The notes under the pieces are model-generated. The model made no database searches. It saw nothing but the letters and a program-made list of their open reading frames with translations, and was not told the origin of the DNA. From the NCBI GenBank assembly GCA_002794735.1, contig NBAZ01000002.1, positions 1,426,001 through 1,490,000 on the forward strand: DNA of 64,000 nucleotides. Direction: 5' to 3'. Of the stretch, positions 21,289 through 33,500 are shown piece after piece (position 1 is the stretch's first letter; every line of letters begins with the position of its first letter). This DNA comes from Pyrrhoderma lamaoense. Its lineage: Eukaryota; Basidiomycota; Agaricomycetes; Hymenochaetales; Hymenochaetaceae. A program made the translations under genes and the position numbers.

Positions 21289-22294
21289 TTATAGTTCTTT
21301 CTTGTCGCTCGTCTTCACATTTGCTTTTGCACGGTTAGAATAGATCATGCTTGTAAATGGTCTGTTGAAGTGTCTGTGAGTAATTTATAAGGTTAACGGC
21401 ATCAAGTGAAGTTACCCTTCATATTTGAGTGCTATGGCGTAGCAGATGTATACCCACAGGGTGATTAGTATCCCTGCAGGCTTCTCGTACCTGAATATTC
21501 AAATGAGAATGAGGTAAGATGAAGTAAAGCTTGAATTTTTTAGCGATGTAATGATGTAAAAGGACGTACCAGAGTGCAGTGGCGCAGAAGCATAAGGTGC
21601 TACCTACGTACATCGGATTTTCAACGACGTTGAACGGAAAACCTTCTACGCGGTGATCCATTCTACCTCAGTGTAAAGGTATGCATAAATGGTCACGATC
21701 ATGTTAAGGATTAGGCGTGATGAAATGAGTTTATGAAGATATAGTAGACATTAACGGCACGTACAGGATACCAAAATAGTCACCTAAGAAGGTACCAGTG
21801 ATACCAAGTGCCCAAGTTGAGGTAATGACTAGAGTTTGGCCGACTACAAAGAGTAAGATCGGAATTGTTATGTGCAAGTTCAACGGAGCGTCATTTGGAA
21901 GAAGTGGACGAGAAGGCTGTTCTGATAGAGCACGGTGATACCTAGTTAGTTACATAGTATGTGAGTTGATGAGTCAACGATGAATCAAAAGAAATGGTGT
22001 CTTGCTATGAATTTAGTTATACTCACAGAGAGTCACGTAGAATTCCGAAAGAAAAGATCATGAGAGCAAGGAAGTATGTCCCAGCTTTTGCGTTTCCCCC
22101 AAATAGTTTAGTGATGGTCTTGTTACGATATTCTACGAGTCAACATAGATGTTCATGAGCACTTTTTGACGCGTAAGACCTCAAAAGTAAGGATACATAC
22201 CATTCCGTGCGACGATGTTCCATGCCAGCGGATTGAAGGTGATAGATGCTAAAGAGATGAGAAGCGAAGTTTTTGAAAAGTCTATCCACTGCAT
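21289..22294 (-). CDS. OPI3: Phosphatidyl-N-methylethanolamine N-methyltransferase (OPI3 type)
   Basis: Small ER membrane enzyme that carries out the last S-adenosylmethionine-dependent methylations from phosphatidylethanolamine to phosphatidylcholine. The model begins at ATG 22294 (MQWIDFSKTSLLISLASITF, first membrane segment), then NPLAWNIVARN and EYRNKTITKLFGGNAKAGTY, further hydrophobic helices (ITIPILLFVVGQTLVI), and LGDYFGIL. The conserved methyltransferase block MDHRVEGFPFNVVENPMYVG with its GSTLCF extension (about 21660-21590) is followed by KPAGILITLWVYICYAIALKYEG. The last exon HFNRPFTSMIYSNRAKA ends with a lysine-rich tail (SDKKEL) at a TAA at 21291-21289, a typical ER-retention-like end. 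About 200 residues in six exons, no frame break, which matches the family's usual size. Confidence 0.92.
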
Positions 22295-22914
22295 CTTTAG
22301 TGCCTGTCTTTTCCCAACTTAGGCTACTATGAATGACGAGATAGGAGTAACAGACTAAAGTTGAGGGATAAGCTTGCACTTGACGTAGATTTAAATGTCC
22401 GTAAAAACCGTAAGCTAAGACGTGTCACCCCACGTGTTCTAATCCATACTTTAAAGAGTAATCTGTGCTTTTACTAAAGCTCTAGCTACAACTAGTACAG
22501 GGCATGTAAGTTGTGCTCATTCTACTACATGTACAAACTCCCTTGTTATGATGAATTGGATATATTAAATTAGAATTTTGAAAGGAAAAGAGCTTATGAC
22601 ACACTATTTCTCAATTACATTTTCCATGTAGCTTTAAAGTCGAATATCGAATATAATGTCTTTCTAAGTGCATAAGAGATTTATAGACATGACTTGAAAT
22701 TGCATTTGGACGCTCCCATGCCTAAAAGGCATATACGAAGAGAGAAATGGATACCGGACAGGTGTATTTTACTTCCTCATGTGCATATGTCTGTGCCTGA
22801 AGTAAGGTAGTCTGCTAATCCGTTTCTCCGGTCATGCATGCGCGTCTGTTTGTCTTTCAGTTGATAGCTACTGCTATCTGGCTTTGTAGCTACATGTAAA
22901 CAGTTTCAGCCACG
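22295..22914. other. Divergent intergenic region
   Basis: About 620 bases between the OPI3-type gene (minus) and the dehydrogenase (plus), presumably a shared promoter region. No ORF with a recognisable motif. Confidence 0.5.
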
Positions 22915-24047
22915 ATGAGTCTTCCAACTGGCCTCAAAAATGTCAATGTTCTAGTGACAGGCTCGTTTTGATACCTTTTGGTATGCTCATGGGACAATAA
23001 ACTAATATGTTTGCAATGTACAGGTGCTAGTGGTGGTATCGGTATCGAAACCGTCATAGCTTTCCTTGGTAAGAAAGTGTAGTTCAGAAGTAATAAAAAT
23101 ATATAGCAATTGATGATATTCACGTCGACATGTGTGTACATGCTACAGATCAAAGTGCATGTGTATATGCACACTACAACTCAAATCGCTTGACTCTTGA
23201 CGCTCTTAGGCTTTCTCGTCCAAACGACATGCATCGTCTTCACCCAATACAAGCAGACCTCTCTTCAGAAGAGTCGGTGTCAAACTTTTTGATAATATAG
23301 CGTCCTTGGATAAGAACGACTCAGCAAAAAATACAGTGTCTGTTCTCGTAGTGAATCATGGAATATGGCCTTCGGATGATGTACCGCTGGTATCTATGTC
23401 TTTAGATCAGTGGAACAATACAATCAATACAAACCTCACTTCATCCTTCCTCATCATCAGAGAATACCTTCGTCGACTCTCAGAACCTAATGTCTCTAAT
23501 GAAGTACGTGACAATGCATCTGTGATTCTCATAGGCAGCACAGCTGGAAAATACGGAGAAGCCGGTCACGTAGACTACGCATGCTCAAAAAGTGGTAAGT
23601 TAACTTTATCCATGTCCATGTCTACATAGTGTTCGCCTTTTTTTCTTTCATGAATGGGGCCTGACTTTATGTAACTTCAGCGTTGATGCACGGACTCTTG
23701 CTCTCTCTTAAAAATGAGATCGTGAAGATCGCTCCACGAGGACGTGTCAACTGTATTTCACCTGGTTGGGTGCGCACCCCCATGGCTGAATCTGCCCTTG
23801 CAGATCCAAATATTGTTTACCGTGCTCTTGCAACGTAAGCTGCCCGATTATTGTTATACTGTAAAAAAAAACTCATATGATTCTATTTCCTCTGAAGAAA
23901 GTCGCCACTCCAAAGGACATCGCTTCCCAAATCATAGTCCTTTCATCGTCTACACTTTCTGGGCACGTGACCGGCCAAAATATTATGGTAGAAGGCGGTA
24001 TGGAAGGCAGACTACTGAACCTGCCTCAAGACCTTGCAAAAGTGTGA
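22915..24047 (+). CDS. Short-chain dehydrogenase/reductase
   Basis: Classical SDR fold, NAD(P)-dependent. ATG 22915 gives MSLPTGLKNVNVLVTG and, after an intron, GASGGIGIETVIAFL: the TGxxxGIG cofactor motif. Further blocks are QADLSSEESV, VLVVNHGIWPSDDVP (an NHG in place of the usual NNAG), NLTSSFLIIREYL, SVILIGSTAG (catalytic Ser region) and GEAGHVDYACSKS (the YxxxK pair). After an intron come ALMHGLLLSLKNEI, RVNCISPGWVRTPMA, and ASQIIVLSSSTLSGHVTGQ with IMVEGG. It ends LPQDLAKV at a TGA at 24045-24047. The closest general type is the 3-oxoacyl-ACP-reductase-like group, but the substrate is not predictable. Two oddities: the first intron (22961-23023) begins with GC rather than GT, and a single T appears missing in the T-run at 23286-23290. 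Confidence 0.88.
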
Positions 24048-24464
24048 TTGAAGGTTAGTCTTCTTCATCCGGAAAGGTAATAAGAAACTATGATACTACA
24101 GTCCTTATACTGAGATCTTCACGTGCCTGGGAAGAATGTCATATTCATGTATTAGTAACTTATACAAACCAGGTACGGAATTCTCTACGATTTTTCAGAA
24201 TCAAAATTATTAAGTTAGAAAAATATCTATTATCGTTTTCTGGACTATCAGATATCCAACAGATGACAGATCCCCAAAAAAGTGATCCTTGCGACTCCGA
24301 ATCATGAAATCAGTCCTCATTTTAACAGGTAACAGCATGGGATATACAACTTCATTGGTATAAAAATACGACTAAGATCGTGAGGATCCTACAAAATACA
24401 TTCCAGAAGTCGTTCGGAAGAGTAGAGGGGAAAATTTCTGAAAACAATACAACTCGCGGCGATA
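24048..24464. other. Convergent intergenic region
   Basis: About 420 bases between the 3' ends of the dehydrogenase and the amylase homologue. Nothing recognisable. Confidence 0.5.
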
Positions 24465-26281
24465 TTACACCACAGTAAGTAACGCACCGACTCCTAGAGC
24501 AATCAACATTTTCCCCCATCCACCTTTTGATGCGGTTAATGGTGCGTTGCTCTTCATCCCAGTGATACTGAGTTTTTGCACACCACAAGTGCCGGTGTCT
24601 GCGAGCATATCTTGTGGGAGCAATACAAGAGGATCGCCATTTCTCGATCGTGTTAAGATTCCACCATCTGGTCCAGTTAAAACGACGTTACAAGTCAAGA
24701 TATCAACAAGAGTTTGACTGGGACCATATCCGGAGCTCGAGTTGGACGTTAGGGCAGATCCAGGTATATTCCATGATGGCGCAGTTTTATTTCCTCCAGC
24801 AGAGATGAGAGTAAGTACTGGAAATTTATACAACGCGATTGTGGACGTCGAGTTATTATAACTCGTGGAATTGGTTTCCGTGCCCGATGTTGAGTTTTTT
24901 GAGACAATAACTTGAACAGATGTGTTATGGAAATCCGAATTGGCCTTGAATGCGATCTTTCGAGCGCGATTCAGAGAGGTGATGAAATCGACTAGTAGGC
25001 CTGTTGCCCCCCCACCTCCACCATTCATTGATCCCGAAAGCCAGAGCGCTTCATGGTTCAATGCACCCGCCTCTGCAGAACCTAAAAGCCCTTGTTCCTG
25101 ACCGTAGAAAACAACAGGCATAGAGTCCCCTCCAAAAGTGAAGGCCAACGCATTCTTTATAAGCGATGTGTCTCCGTTCGTCAGTGAAGGAAGACGAGGC
25201 ACATCAACGCCTTCAGAGAACACAGCACTTCCAAAGGCACCTTTCTTGTACATTTGCTGGGATGCACTGAGCGACTTGATGAGTTCGGTAAGATCACCTC
25301 CGAGTCATTTTCTTCCTGCACAGAGAATGTATCCTTAAGTGCGTAGTACATCGGGTAGTTCTGTACGGCATCTAGTGCTCCCGGGTAACGGGATGCATAA
25401 GCTGTATCGGAAGTGTTGATCTGAGCAAGTGTGAATGTGCTGGCGTTCGCTACAAAGGAAGGCCAGAACCATCGTGGGATGTTCATAGCATGAGAAATGT
25501 GCAATCCATCTATATTGTATCTTCCTGTGGTGACATTTATCCAGGTATTGAGCATATCGACGAGAGTTTGGTTTTCAGTGTTGATATCAGGAAGAGCCAG
25601 AGAACCATCCTGAATCCAGCAGTTTTCAAGAGCCCACTGATCATCATCTGAGAAAGAAGAAGATGGGAGGGTATATGGAATAGAACACTGGTAATGATAA
25701 TTAGAGGTGTTCATGAAAGGGAGAAGCCAAGAAACGTTGGTGGGAGTAGAGTTGGATCCCATGTTGTTGACATTGATATCCAACATAAAAAGCATCTCTC
25801 GCGAATGTACAGCAGAGACAAGGCCTTTGAGATCTGCGTCTTCTCCAAAGTTCTCGTTTAAATTGTCTAAATCGCCTGCCCAGAAACTGTGCTATGTTAG
25901 CTTATTCTGACGATAGTTGCTATTTGGACATACCCATGGTATGGATCTCCCTCTTCTCCAGAGTCTACCTGTTTGGATATAGGAGAAATCCATATGGCAT
26001 CAAACCCCATATTTTGAATGTAGTCGAGATTGTTTATTATGCCACGCCAATCACCACCACAGTACTTCCTTTCAGAGGTATTGCAGGGGGGATACGTGCC
26101 ATTTCCTACTGCGAACCTGTCTGTTACAATCTATAATTGGTTCATAAGTCTGATTATAAGGATATGCTGGACAAAATAAGTGACGTACTTGATATATCGA
26201 ACGGGATTTCCATTGATCAAAGGAGGCGGCAAGAGCAGTAACAGCGAAGGTTTGGATGATAGAAGCTGTGAAGATACGCAT
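24465..26281 (-). CDS. GPI-anchored GH13 alpha-amylase homologue lacking catalytic residues
   Basis: Extracellular protein with the fungal alpha-amylase fold. The start at 26281 gives a signal peptide (MRIFTASIIQTFAVTALAAS), then the amylase N-terminal blocks CGGDWRGIINNLDYIQNMGF and DAIWISPI. The C-terminus ends in a short hydrophobic tail (MLIALGVGALLTVV) after small residues, a typical GPI-attachment signal, at a TAA at 24467-24465. All four conserved GH13 regions are altered. Region I reads LDINVNNMG (normally DVVANH). Region II reads DGLHISHAMN (normally GLRIDxxKH), so both the invariant Arg and the nucleophile Asp are gone. Region III reads TLAQIN (normally GEV), so the acid/base Glu is Gln. 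Region IV reads GVDVPR (normally NHD), with only the Asp kept. Many N-glycosylation sequons are present. One apparent single-base loss lies near 25302. I infer a cell-wall or surface protein without amylase activity, perhaps glucan-binding. Confidence 0.88.
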
Positions 26282-27018
26282 GTGTTGAAGTAATCAAAAG
26301 AACGGAAGTAGATAGTGATTGATGATATGTAGACCTATGAAGAGAGATACGCAGTAGGATGTACAACGAGCAGAATCAGGAGACAAGGACCGTGTTCCTC
26401 GCAGGAGGCTGACCTAGCTAGTCTCATTCGAAATTTCCACTTCGGAAAAATGGTATCGATATTTTAAGGTGTTCAGTTGGGTCAGTTCAAGTCTGAACAT
26501 CTGTACTTCCTTATTATCCATCTATCCGGGTCCTGAACAATATCAATCCATGGTTATAAATTGATGTAAACAAGATATTCGACTTCAGCTTTCCATGAAT
26601 CGGATCCAGTAGGCCTTCCATTGTTGTACAGATACTGTCATAGTATTAACTAATTGAGGCAAGTTCAATTGGCGTTGAAAGGCAAGAAAAGGGGCTGGAG
26701 GTCGATAGAAGCGGTGGCTAGTAAGGTTCAAACCACTTCCGATCAATAATAAATAACTGATGCTTTAAAATTACTCTTTCCCACGGATCCAATACATTCA
26801 GTTCAACAGAAACCATTACATCCAATGTCGACCGGACAAAACATAGCATTTTGATAACAAAATAAAACAAAACGATAGCGAGGTATAGAAAAGGTATTAG
26901 GACAGTAAATTGATAAAGTACAACTACTCTCTTTGATCTCAAAAAAGCTCCAATCGATCCAATTGTAGCAATAGCACAAGGTTTTCGTTCTTTGGAAAGT
27001 ATGAACTTTTTACGTGTG
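26282..27018. other. Intergenic spacer
   Basis: About 740 bases upstream of the amylase homologue. It includes a 74-residue minus-strand frame (26942-26718) with hydrophobic character but a TTG start. No supported gene. Confidence 0.5.
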
Positions 27019-27668
27019 CTATACTCCAGGGTAGGCAGCGCGATCCTCCAACTTTCCTTCCTTCCGTTTATCGTCGGAGTTTGTGATTCTTGCCATTACC
27101 CTCTGGCATTTCCGAAAGAGATTAGCGAATTCATCGATAGAGGTATTATCATCAAAAGTCTCTTTGGGGATACTACTTGAGGATCCATTGTCTTTTGATT
27201 CAGATAACCATGATGGGGGAATCTTGCGCTTCTTGCGCCCTCCTGATGGCTTGGGCATTACTTCCGCTGTACAGTCTGTTAGATTAGATGCCTTTGAGGT
27301 AGGTAAAAGAAGACTAACATGGTGGTGTTACGTCTATTTGTTGACTGGGTGTATCAGGCCCCCAGTGTACATTCATAGTAAAGTGTTGGCTCCAACCTTT
27401 ATAAGTTATTGAAATTTCTGTAAGAATCTAGGGTAGATAACAATGGTTTACCCTTACCAAAGGAAGATTCTGCAGAAAATTCGTCGGGGCTGGTCCAGGA
27501 CTGCCGTAGGGGAGATGGAACCCTCGGCTTGTATGGAGTTGGTTGTAAGTTCGTTGGTTGAATGCACTTTTGAGGTGGTGTGCATGGGATCCCTTCGTAA
27601 CGTGTTTCTTTACATTTTTTCACCTCCTTGTGGGGAGTGATCTTCTTCCTATGGAAGCTGAATCTCAT
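27019..27668 (-). CDS. Hypothetical basic protein
   Basis: Not recognised. The model joins three exons in frame: ATG 27668 (MRFSFHRKKITPHKEVKKCK, then Pro-rich VPSPLRQSWTSPDEF), a middle exon WSQHFTMNVHWGPDTPSQQ, and a last exon AEVMPKPSGGRKKRKIPPSW with IDEFANLFRKCQRVMARITN. It ends AAYPGV at a TAG at 27021-27019. About 180-190 residues. It has a strongly basic KKRK cluster that could serve as a nuclear signal, an amphipathic helix near the C-terminus, and no signal peptide or membrane segment. The splice sites are canonical and the frame is kept across two introns, so I regard it as a real gene, probably lineage-specific. Confidence 0.55.
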
Positions 27669-27964
27669 TGCTTCGACTTGAAATATGGATATTGATTACG
27701 TTCAACGGGTACACGAACTATTCATAAAAGAGCGATTCTCCTAAACTAAACGTGACATTCTCACGGCTAAACACAAAGAGTTGTGACATGGTCGTGTCGT
27801 GCAATCAAAAAAGAAGGGTTTTAAATGAATTTATTGACATCCAGATAACGCGATTATCGTATAAGGCATAATGTAGAAGAAAAATAAGAAGGACAACAAG
27901 AAAGAGATTACATATGGCTTGAAAGACAGCAAAGAACACTAGAAAACAATGTAACATATTATGC
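27669..27964. other. Intergenic spacer
   Basis: About 300 bases between two minus-strand hypothetical genes. Nothing seen. Confidence 0.4.
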
Positions 27965-28570
27965 TTAGAAGTAGGGAGGCAAAAGACGGAGAAGACGGAG
28001 ACCCCGCTTTGCAATAGTGTAGAAGGTTGATCTGGATTCTCCAAAATCTCCCTCTATCCCATGGGGTGCTACTCTAGCGGTATCATAGCTTAAGGCTACC
28101 TTCGAGGGCTGCGTACGAGAGATAAGGCGTATCGATAAACTTCGTGAGTATGTCATTTGTCTGGCCTGGGCATTCTGTAATATGATCAGAATCGGTCACT
28201 TTTATATCATAAGATCAATGAGAAGTAGCTTTACCTGAGACCCGCTACTCCTTCTTCGTGAGCGCGTACGTAAATCTGGTTTCTTTGTGCCATCCTCTCC
28301 AAAGCAGGGTGTTTCAACAACCGAGTTCAAGTGTTTCTGTTCTTTGATTGGGATAGGAGATGAAGGCAATTTTGGAGGCTCTTCAATATATCTATAAGGA
28401 TCGGGAAGAGCTTCCTCCTTCTCTTTCTGACACTCCCCATACATCTCCTCTCGTGATATTTGGTTCTTCAATGGCGATGAAACCAACGGCAAATAGGACC
28501 GGTGGTTATAGGGCCTCGCCATCTTCTCTCCGTCCTTTAGGAGCACCTGGCTACTTAACGCTGTCTGCAT
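27965..28570 (-). CDS. Hypothetical Arg/Ser-rich protein
   Basis: Not recognised. Exon 1 from ATG 28570 (MQTALSSQVLLKDGEKMARP) is charged and Pro-rich (EEPPKLPSSPIPIKEQKHLN) and ends in a basic patch (RTRSRRRSSGSQ). A canonical intron (GTAAAG...TTACAG, about 28232-28175) leads to exon 2, NAQARQMTYSRSLSIRLISR, which ends GLRLLRLLPPYF at a stop at 27965. The product is about 180 residues, without a signal peptide. The RxRRRSS stretch resembles a basophilic kinase site or nuclear signal. The joined frame and canonical splice signals support it; function is unknown. Confidence 0.5.
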
Positions 28571-29348
28571 TCTGATAACGGAGAAGCGGACGCTTGTATG
28601 AAGGTGGAGAGAAGGGTGAATGAACAACGATGGTTGTAAGCCACCCACCACGCTACTTATACTAACGCTGACATAACTTGGTCGCACGCTTCAACCGAAA
28701 TCGCCAAGCTGTTGTTTGTTGTTTTACACTCCCATTGTGACAGTCATTTGTCTATGTGACTCCCCATTGTCAATGAAGTTGGTAACCAGGCAGGATTTTT
28801 GCACGAGAATGAAAGTAGAATAGGTTAAAGGGATTCGTGTTGAAGTGAAATTCATTATTGTACCGTAGAGACGAGTATTCATGTATGTATTGCTGGATCA
28901 AAGTCTTGTTGTTCCTGACTCTTTGGTCGGATAAGAAAGTGAAACTACGTTTGTAAGAGCTTACACGCTCTAACTTCGATAAACTTGCTTTGAGTAGAAT
29001 CAAACTAATGCATATGTTACAAGTGGTCTGATAATTAGATGACTCTCTGTTTCCGATGCAAAATCTAGATGTTGTGTGGTTTATATATGATGACCGGGGA
29101 GTTGTATATACTCCATATGGTCATGGTGAATACCAGAACCAGCACCAACTTATGTTCATAATTTATAATCTGTACATGTACATGTACATTGAATTATTTC
29201 AAAATCCATATGATATGCGTACGTGACAGTAACTAAAATCACGCGCGATTTTGTCACACCTTAGAATGAAGTTTACAACAACCGTAAATCTGAAAATCAT
29301 TATGCTTCTAATGCAGCAATTGTAAATCTCAGTTTGGGACTGATAGAC
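28571..29348. other. Divergent intergenic region
   Basis: About 780 bases between a minus-strand hypothetical gene and TFC4 (plus). It contains the palindromic TGTACATGTACATGTACA run at 29171-29188, about 160 bases upstream of the TFC4 start. The ORF at 29003-28770 shows no motif. Confidence 0.5.
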
Positions 29349-32300
29349 ATGCAAGAAGATTTTTACGATGATGGTTAGCTCTCTTTTGAAATTTTAAATC
29401 CATAGACCTTACGACCCTATACAACATGCAGAACTTGAAGGCCTGGCTAACAGTTCGGACTACGCCTCTGGAAGTGACAATAAACCATCTTCAGACGAAG
29501 ATTATGACACACATGATCACATTACATCTCATGATGATGAAAGCTATATAGAATCGCAAATTGAAGGAGATTTTGAGTGAGTCTAAGCCTGTAATAAGCA
29601 TATTTTATGTGCCCTTAACCCATCTACAGTCGTCTTATTGGCGATATACAGAATACCAGTGATATAGCAAGCTCAGTTGAAATAAGGAGAATATGGGATA
29701 TTCCACCTTCTGAAGAAGCAGAGAACCAGTTTCAAGCAGACTTGCGTGCCGCATCTGGAGTCGGACGTAACAAGGGTAAAGGCAAGGTACGCATAAAAAA
29801 CACTGTATAAACACCTTCCTTTAACAAGGGACACCAAGGGAAGGACCCGTCGATCTGGGCCCACACTCTCACACCAAGTCCGTGCACTAATTGGTGAAGG
29901 TAATACAGCATATGTCGATGGAAACACTCAAGAGGCCATCCGTATCATGATGGAAGTGATTAGAATCGAACCTCGCGCCTCTTCTGCGTGGTCAGTACTC
30001 GCGACATGCTACCGCGAACTAGGAGAATCCGAGAAAGCATTGCAAGTAGCCATCATGGGTGCACATCTCCGCCACGACCCTGAAGAATGGCATACCCTTG
30101 CTCGCCAGTCTAGAGATACAGGACATATCCAGCAAGCTATGTACTGTCTTTCCAAAGCAGTTCGCCTTGACCCAACGAATGTTGATGCGATTTGGGATCG
30201 TGCTACGCTAGCTAAAGAGATGGGAGACCTACCTGCGGCACGCAATGCTTATCTATCAATGTTGAAACATTTCCCTCATGACACTGTGGTCTTAACGGAG
30301 TTGAGGCATACTCTTATTGAAATGGGAGATCTTAAACTCTGTGCTACCTTATATCAGGACGCATTTGACTATTTTTCTACTGAGTTTCCCGACGGAAATA
30401 CATCTGCAGCTGATGAATCCGGCACAATTGATCCTGCTTTAGTTAGTCAGGGGTCGCAAACTGGAACAACATTCTCTTCATTTAGCAACTTTACGTTAAT
30501 GGAGCTCCTTGTTCTTGCAGACATATACAATGGGCTTGGATGGTATGAAAGAGCAATAAAAACTATTCGCTCAGGTTGCCGTTGGCTACAAGGCCGTTCA
30601 AAACAACGATATTGGGATGCATGCACTGACGACCGCGAATACGATGAAGAAGATACCACTAGAAATGAATACGAGGAGCTGGGTGGCTTGTATGTCAAAC
30701 CGGGTTACTACCCGTTAGATATTAATGCTCGTCATCGACTCGCTCTGGCGAGACTGAAGCTTGGCGATGTAGACGAAGGAAGAGTAAGTGTTCCCTAAGC
30801 GTCACTATACCATATTGATATATCTCGTATTGATGCCAGTGGTCATTGCTTCCTTTTTACTTCCCCACAGATGCACGCCAAAATCGTTTTAGCACAAGAT
30901 ATGGTTGAATACTCTCCCCTTTTCACGGAAATAGCTGATGTCTACTTCGAACGGGCTATGTATGCAGAAGCCCGGCCGATATATGAGACACTTGGCGCTG
31001 ATGCGACGGTATGCTCTTATATTATTTGCGTTATCAAGCCTGCTAAATTTTCTCTCAGACAAACAGTATTCATGTTCTTATGCGAGCAGCAGAGTGTCGA
31101 CGCAATCTTGGAGACACACAAGATGCAGCTGAAGTCTTTGAACACAGTAAGTCGAGTATGAAGATGAACACAAAAAGTTACCGAACCTTTCATGCGACGT
31201 AGTCATATCTGTTGATCCCACTAATAATGAAGCTAAAATGAAACTTGCTGAGATATACGAAGCCATGGGTAATCCAAGAAGGGCGCTAGATCTAGTATAT
31301 CAAGGTTAATAACGCTATATATCATGACCCTAGGCGAATGCTGACTGTTTACTAGTAATGGATTCCAAGAGGCGCCGACAGGGTACACGGGATAGCTCCG
31401 CCCAGGACGATGGGGACGTTGCTCTGTCTTCACTTTTCTCAGAGAAAAGGCGTGGAAAGCAAAAGCAGTCGACAATAAATAAGTCTCAACACACATTATC
31501 ACATGAGCAGATTTTAGAACTCGAGCATAAGAGGGAAGAAGAGGCCCAGGAATGGTATTCTAAAGTGCAAAATTCTTGGGAACTGATGCGTAAAGGGGTG
31601 GTGGAGGCTGAGAACGAATGGCTCTTCTATGCCGAGAAACTAATCGAAATGTTTAGGGAAACGAGGAAGCTTTTTCTTTCTCGTGGAGTATGTCATATCC
31701 CTCCTCTCAAAACTTGATATTGATTATTTTTACAGTCTCGACCATTTAGCGGTATGGTGAAACATAGACTGCAGCCTTTGGATAAACCAAAGGAGGGTTC
31801 TGAAGAGAAAATGGCGTCTCGTCTTGAGCTAGAAATAGGTATATTACGTTCTGTTGAGCTGTAGTTGATGCCAACTAATTAGCCCAGAGCACGAAAGTCA
31901 GGTCAAGAAAGCGATACAGGGTAAGAGGGAGGAGGTTTTTCACTTTAGACAAATACACTTCAAAGACTGGCTATCTTTAGCCATTGAAGTACGTATTAGA
32001 AGCTTTCTTGATCACAATTTCTGATAAGTTATCATCAAATCACAGTACACTTTTCTTCTCACTCGCCGCGATCAATTTGATGAAGCAGAGGACGTACTCC
32101 GTCATCTACTCCTTTCAATGGTATATCAACGTCAGGGATACCAAGACACCCTTCGTATAGCGCTAGCAAGTAAGCCTTTCGATTCTAAAAATGTCTCATA
32201 CTAATACCATTATTAACCTATCTAGCTTGCGCCATGCATGCAAAGAAATATACGGTCGTTCTCGGAGTATTTCGCAAGCTCATGTTAACTTATCAATTCA

Positions 32301-33326
32301 ATAATGAAGTTATTCGCTTATTTCTAGCGACATTGGCCAGTGGTTTCTCACAGACAGACCAACTCATAAATACAACTTTGCAAAAGTTTCTCCTGCGGGA
32401 GATGCGAACTCACGCTGCCACTGTTGAAGGAAAAACTTCCTGGTCTTCTGCCGCAAAACGGTTTTCCATAAAGCCCATCAAACAAGGACGTGGCACAGAC
32501 GATAGGGACAACGATGAAGAAGTAGACTCAGAAGACGAACCCACAATTAGTGTTAGTCTTGAGCCAGAACAATCAAAGGAAGCCGTTACGGGGATCCGTC
32601 CAACCAAAAACAATCCTATACTTCCCGCTTTGTACGGACAAAGCTTGATCTCGGCAAAAAGCTATCAGAGCGCAATATGTGGGTTATGGGTTGGTTATGA
32701 TTGACTATGCACTCTAATTATCATTAGTTTACCTCCTACATGCCTTTGATTACCTTAAGGAAGATCCCTTGATCTGCATGTCTCTGGCTATTGCTTCCTT
32801 GGGACGTGCTATGCAGAGACAGTCGGACAACAGAAATTTCCTGATTACTCAGGTAAGAATTTTCATTTATCGGGTACCGCATACTTACGTGTAGTCTCTC
32901 AAACAGGCCATGGGATTTATGGCGAATTATAGGTCTCTTCGAAGTCCCTCAGCGGATGATCCCCATGCTGATGAGATTGAGTACAACTTCGGGCGTGCTT
33001 TCCATCAGATCGGTATGTTTAGTTTTAAACGATTGAAATATAATGGATAATTAAATAGAGGAATGCCGTTCTTGATAGATCTTTTTACACATGCGATCAA
33101 GCACTATGAAGCTGCCCTCCAGATCGTTGAAAAGCGACAACTAGAAAAGGCCGACCCGGAGGTTCGTTGTTCCCCATCATATATTATTTACTTCACTTAT
33201 TCTGGACTCTGTGTATAGTACTATGGATTTGCGAGGGAAGCAGCATATAACTTAACGTTAATATATGTTATAACAGGGGCAACACCTCTTGCGCAAGCCC
33301 TTACTCGTCGCTGGTTGACAATTTAA
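29349..33326 (+). CDS. TFC4: TFIIIC subunit, TPR protein (TFC4/Sfc4/GTF3C3 family)
   Basis: RNA polymerase III transcription factor TFIIIC subunit that bridges promoter-bound TFIIIC to TFIIIB at tRNA and 5S genes. The N-terminus is acidic (DSDYASGSDNKPSSDEDYD-like). Two arrays of TPR helices follow. In the first exon array these include ALIGEGNTAYVDGNTQEAIR, RIEPRASSAWSVLATCYREL, GHIQQAMYCLSKAVRLDP and VDAIWDRATLAKEMGDLPAA (29880-30300). A basic linker (KRRRQGTRDSS, KRRGKQKQS, about 31360-31480) separates them from the C-terminal TPR array (FDEAEDVLRHLLLS, YDTLRIA-like repeats, FYLLHAFDYLKEDP, HAIKHYEAALQIVEKR). It ends LAQALTRRWLTI at a TAA at 33324-33326, as the family usually does. About twelve exons join in frame by canonical splice sites with no break over 4 kb, roughly 1000 residues. 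This is a secure call and a nuclear, essential gene. Confidence 0.94.
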
Positions 33327-33500
33327 TAAAAAGAGCGCTAGCCTGTGGGCATTTTCATTACTATTGAAAATAGATCTGATTGTGATATTCAATGTATATA
33401 ATGTAGTGATGTCCATAAGGAATGGGTCGCCGATCAATTAGAAGTTTAGGACTAATATATGATGAAGTTGCATATGAGTAAGATGGAAGCCTGTAAAACG
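33327..33500. other. Short convergent spacer
   Basis: Only about 170 bases separate the stops of TFC4 (plus) and the first MFS gene (minus). No feature seen. Confidence 0.5.

Noticed and set aside
26718..26942. Minus-strand frame containing ELNVLDPWERVIL, which resembles the PWE motif of the small serine palmitoyltransferase subunit
   Set aside because: It begins with TTG, and the membrane helix is before the motif instead of after it. The resemblance is a handful of residues only.
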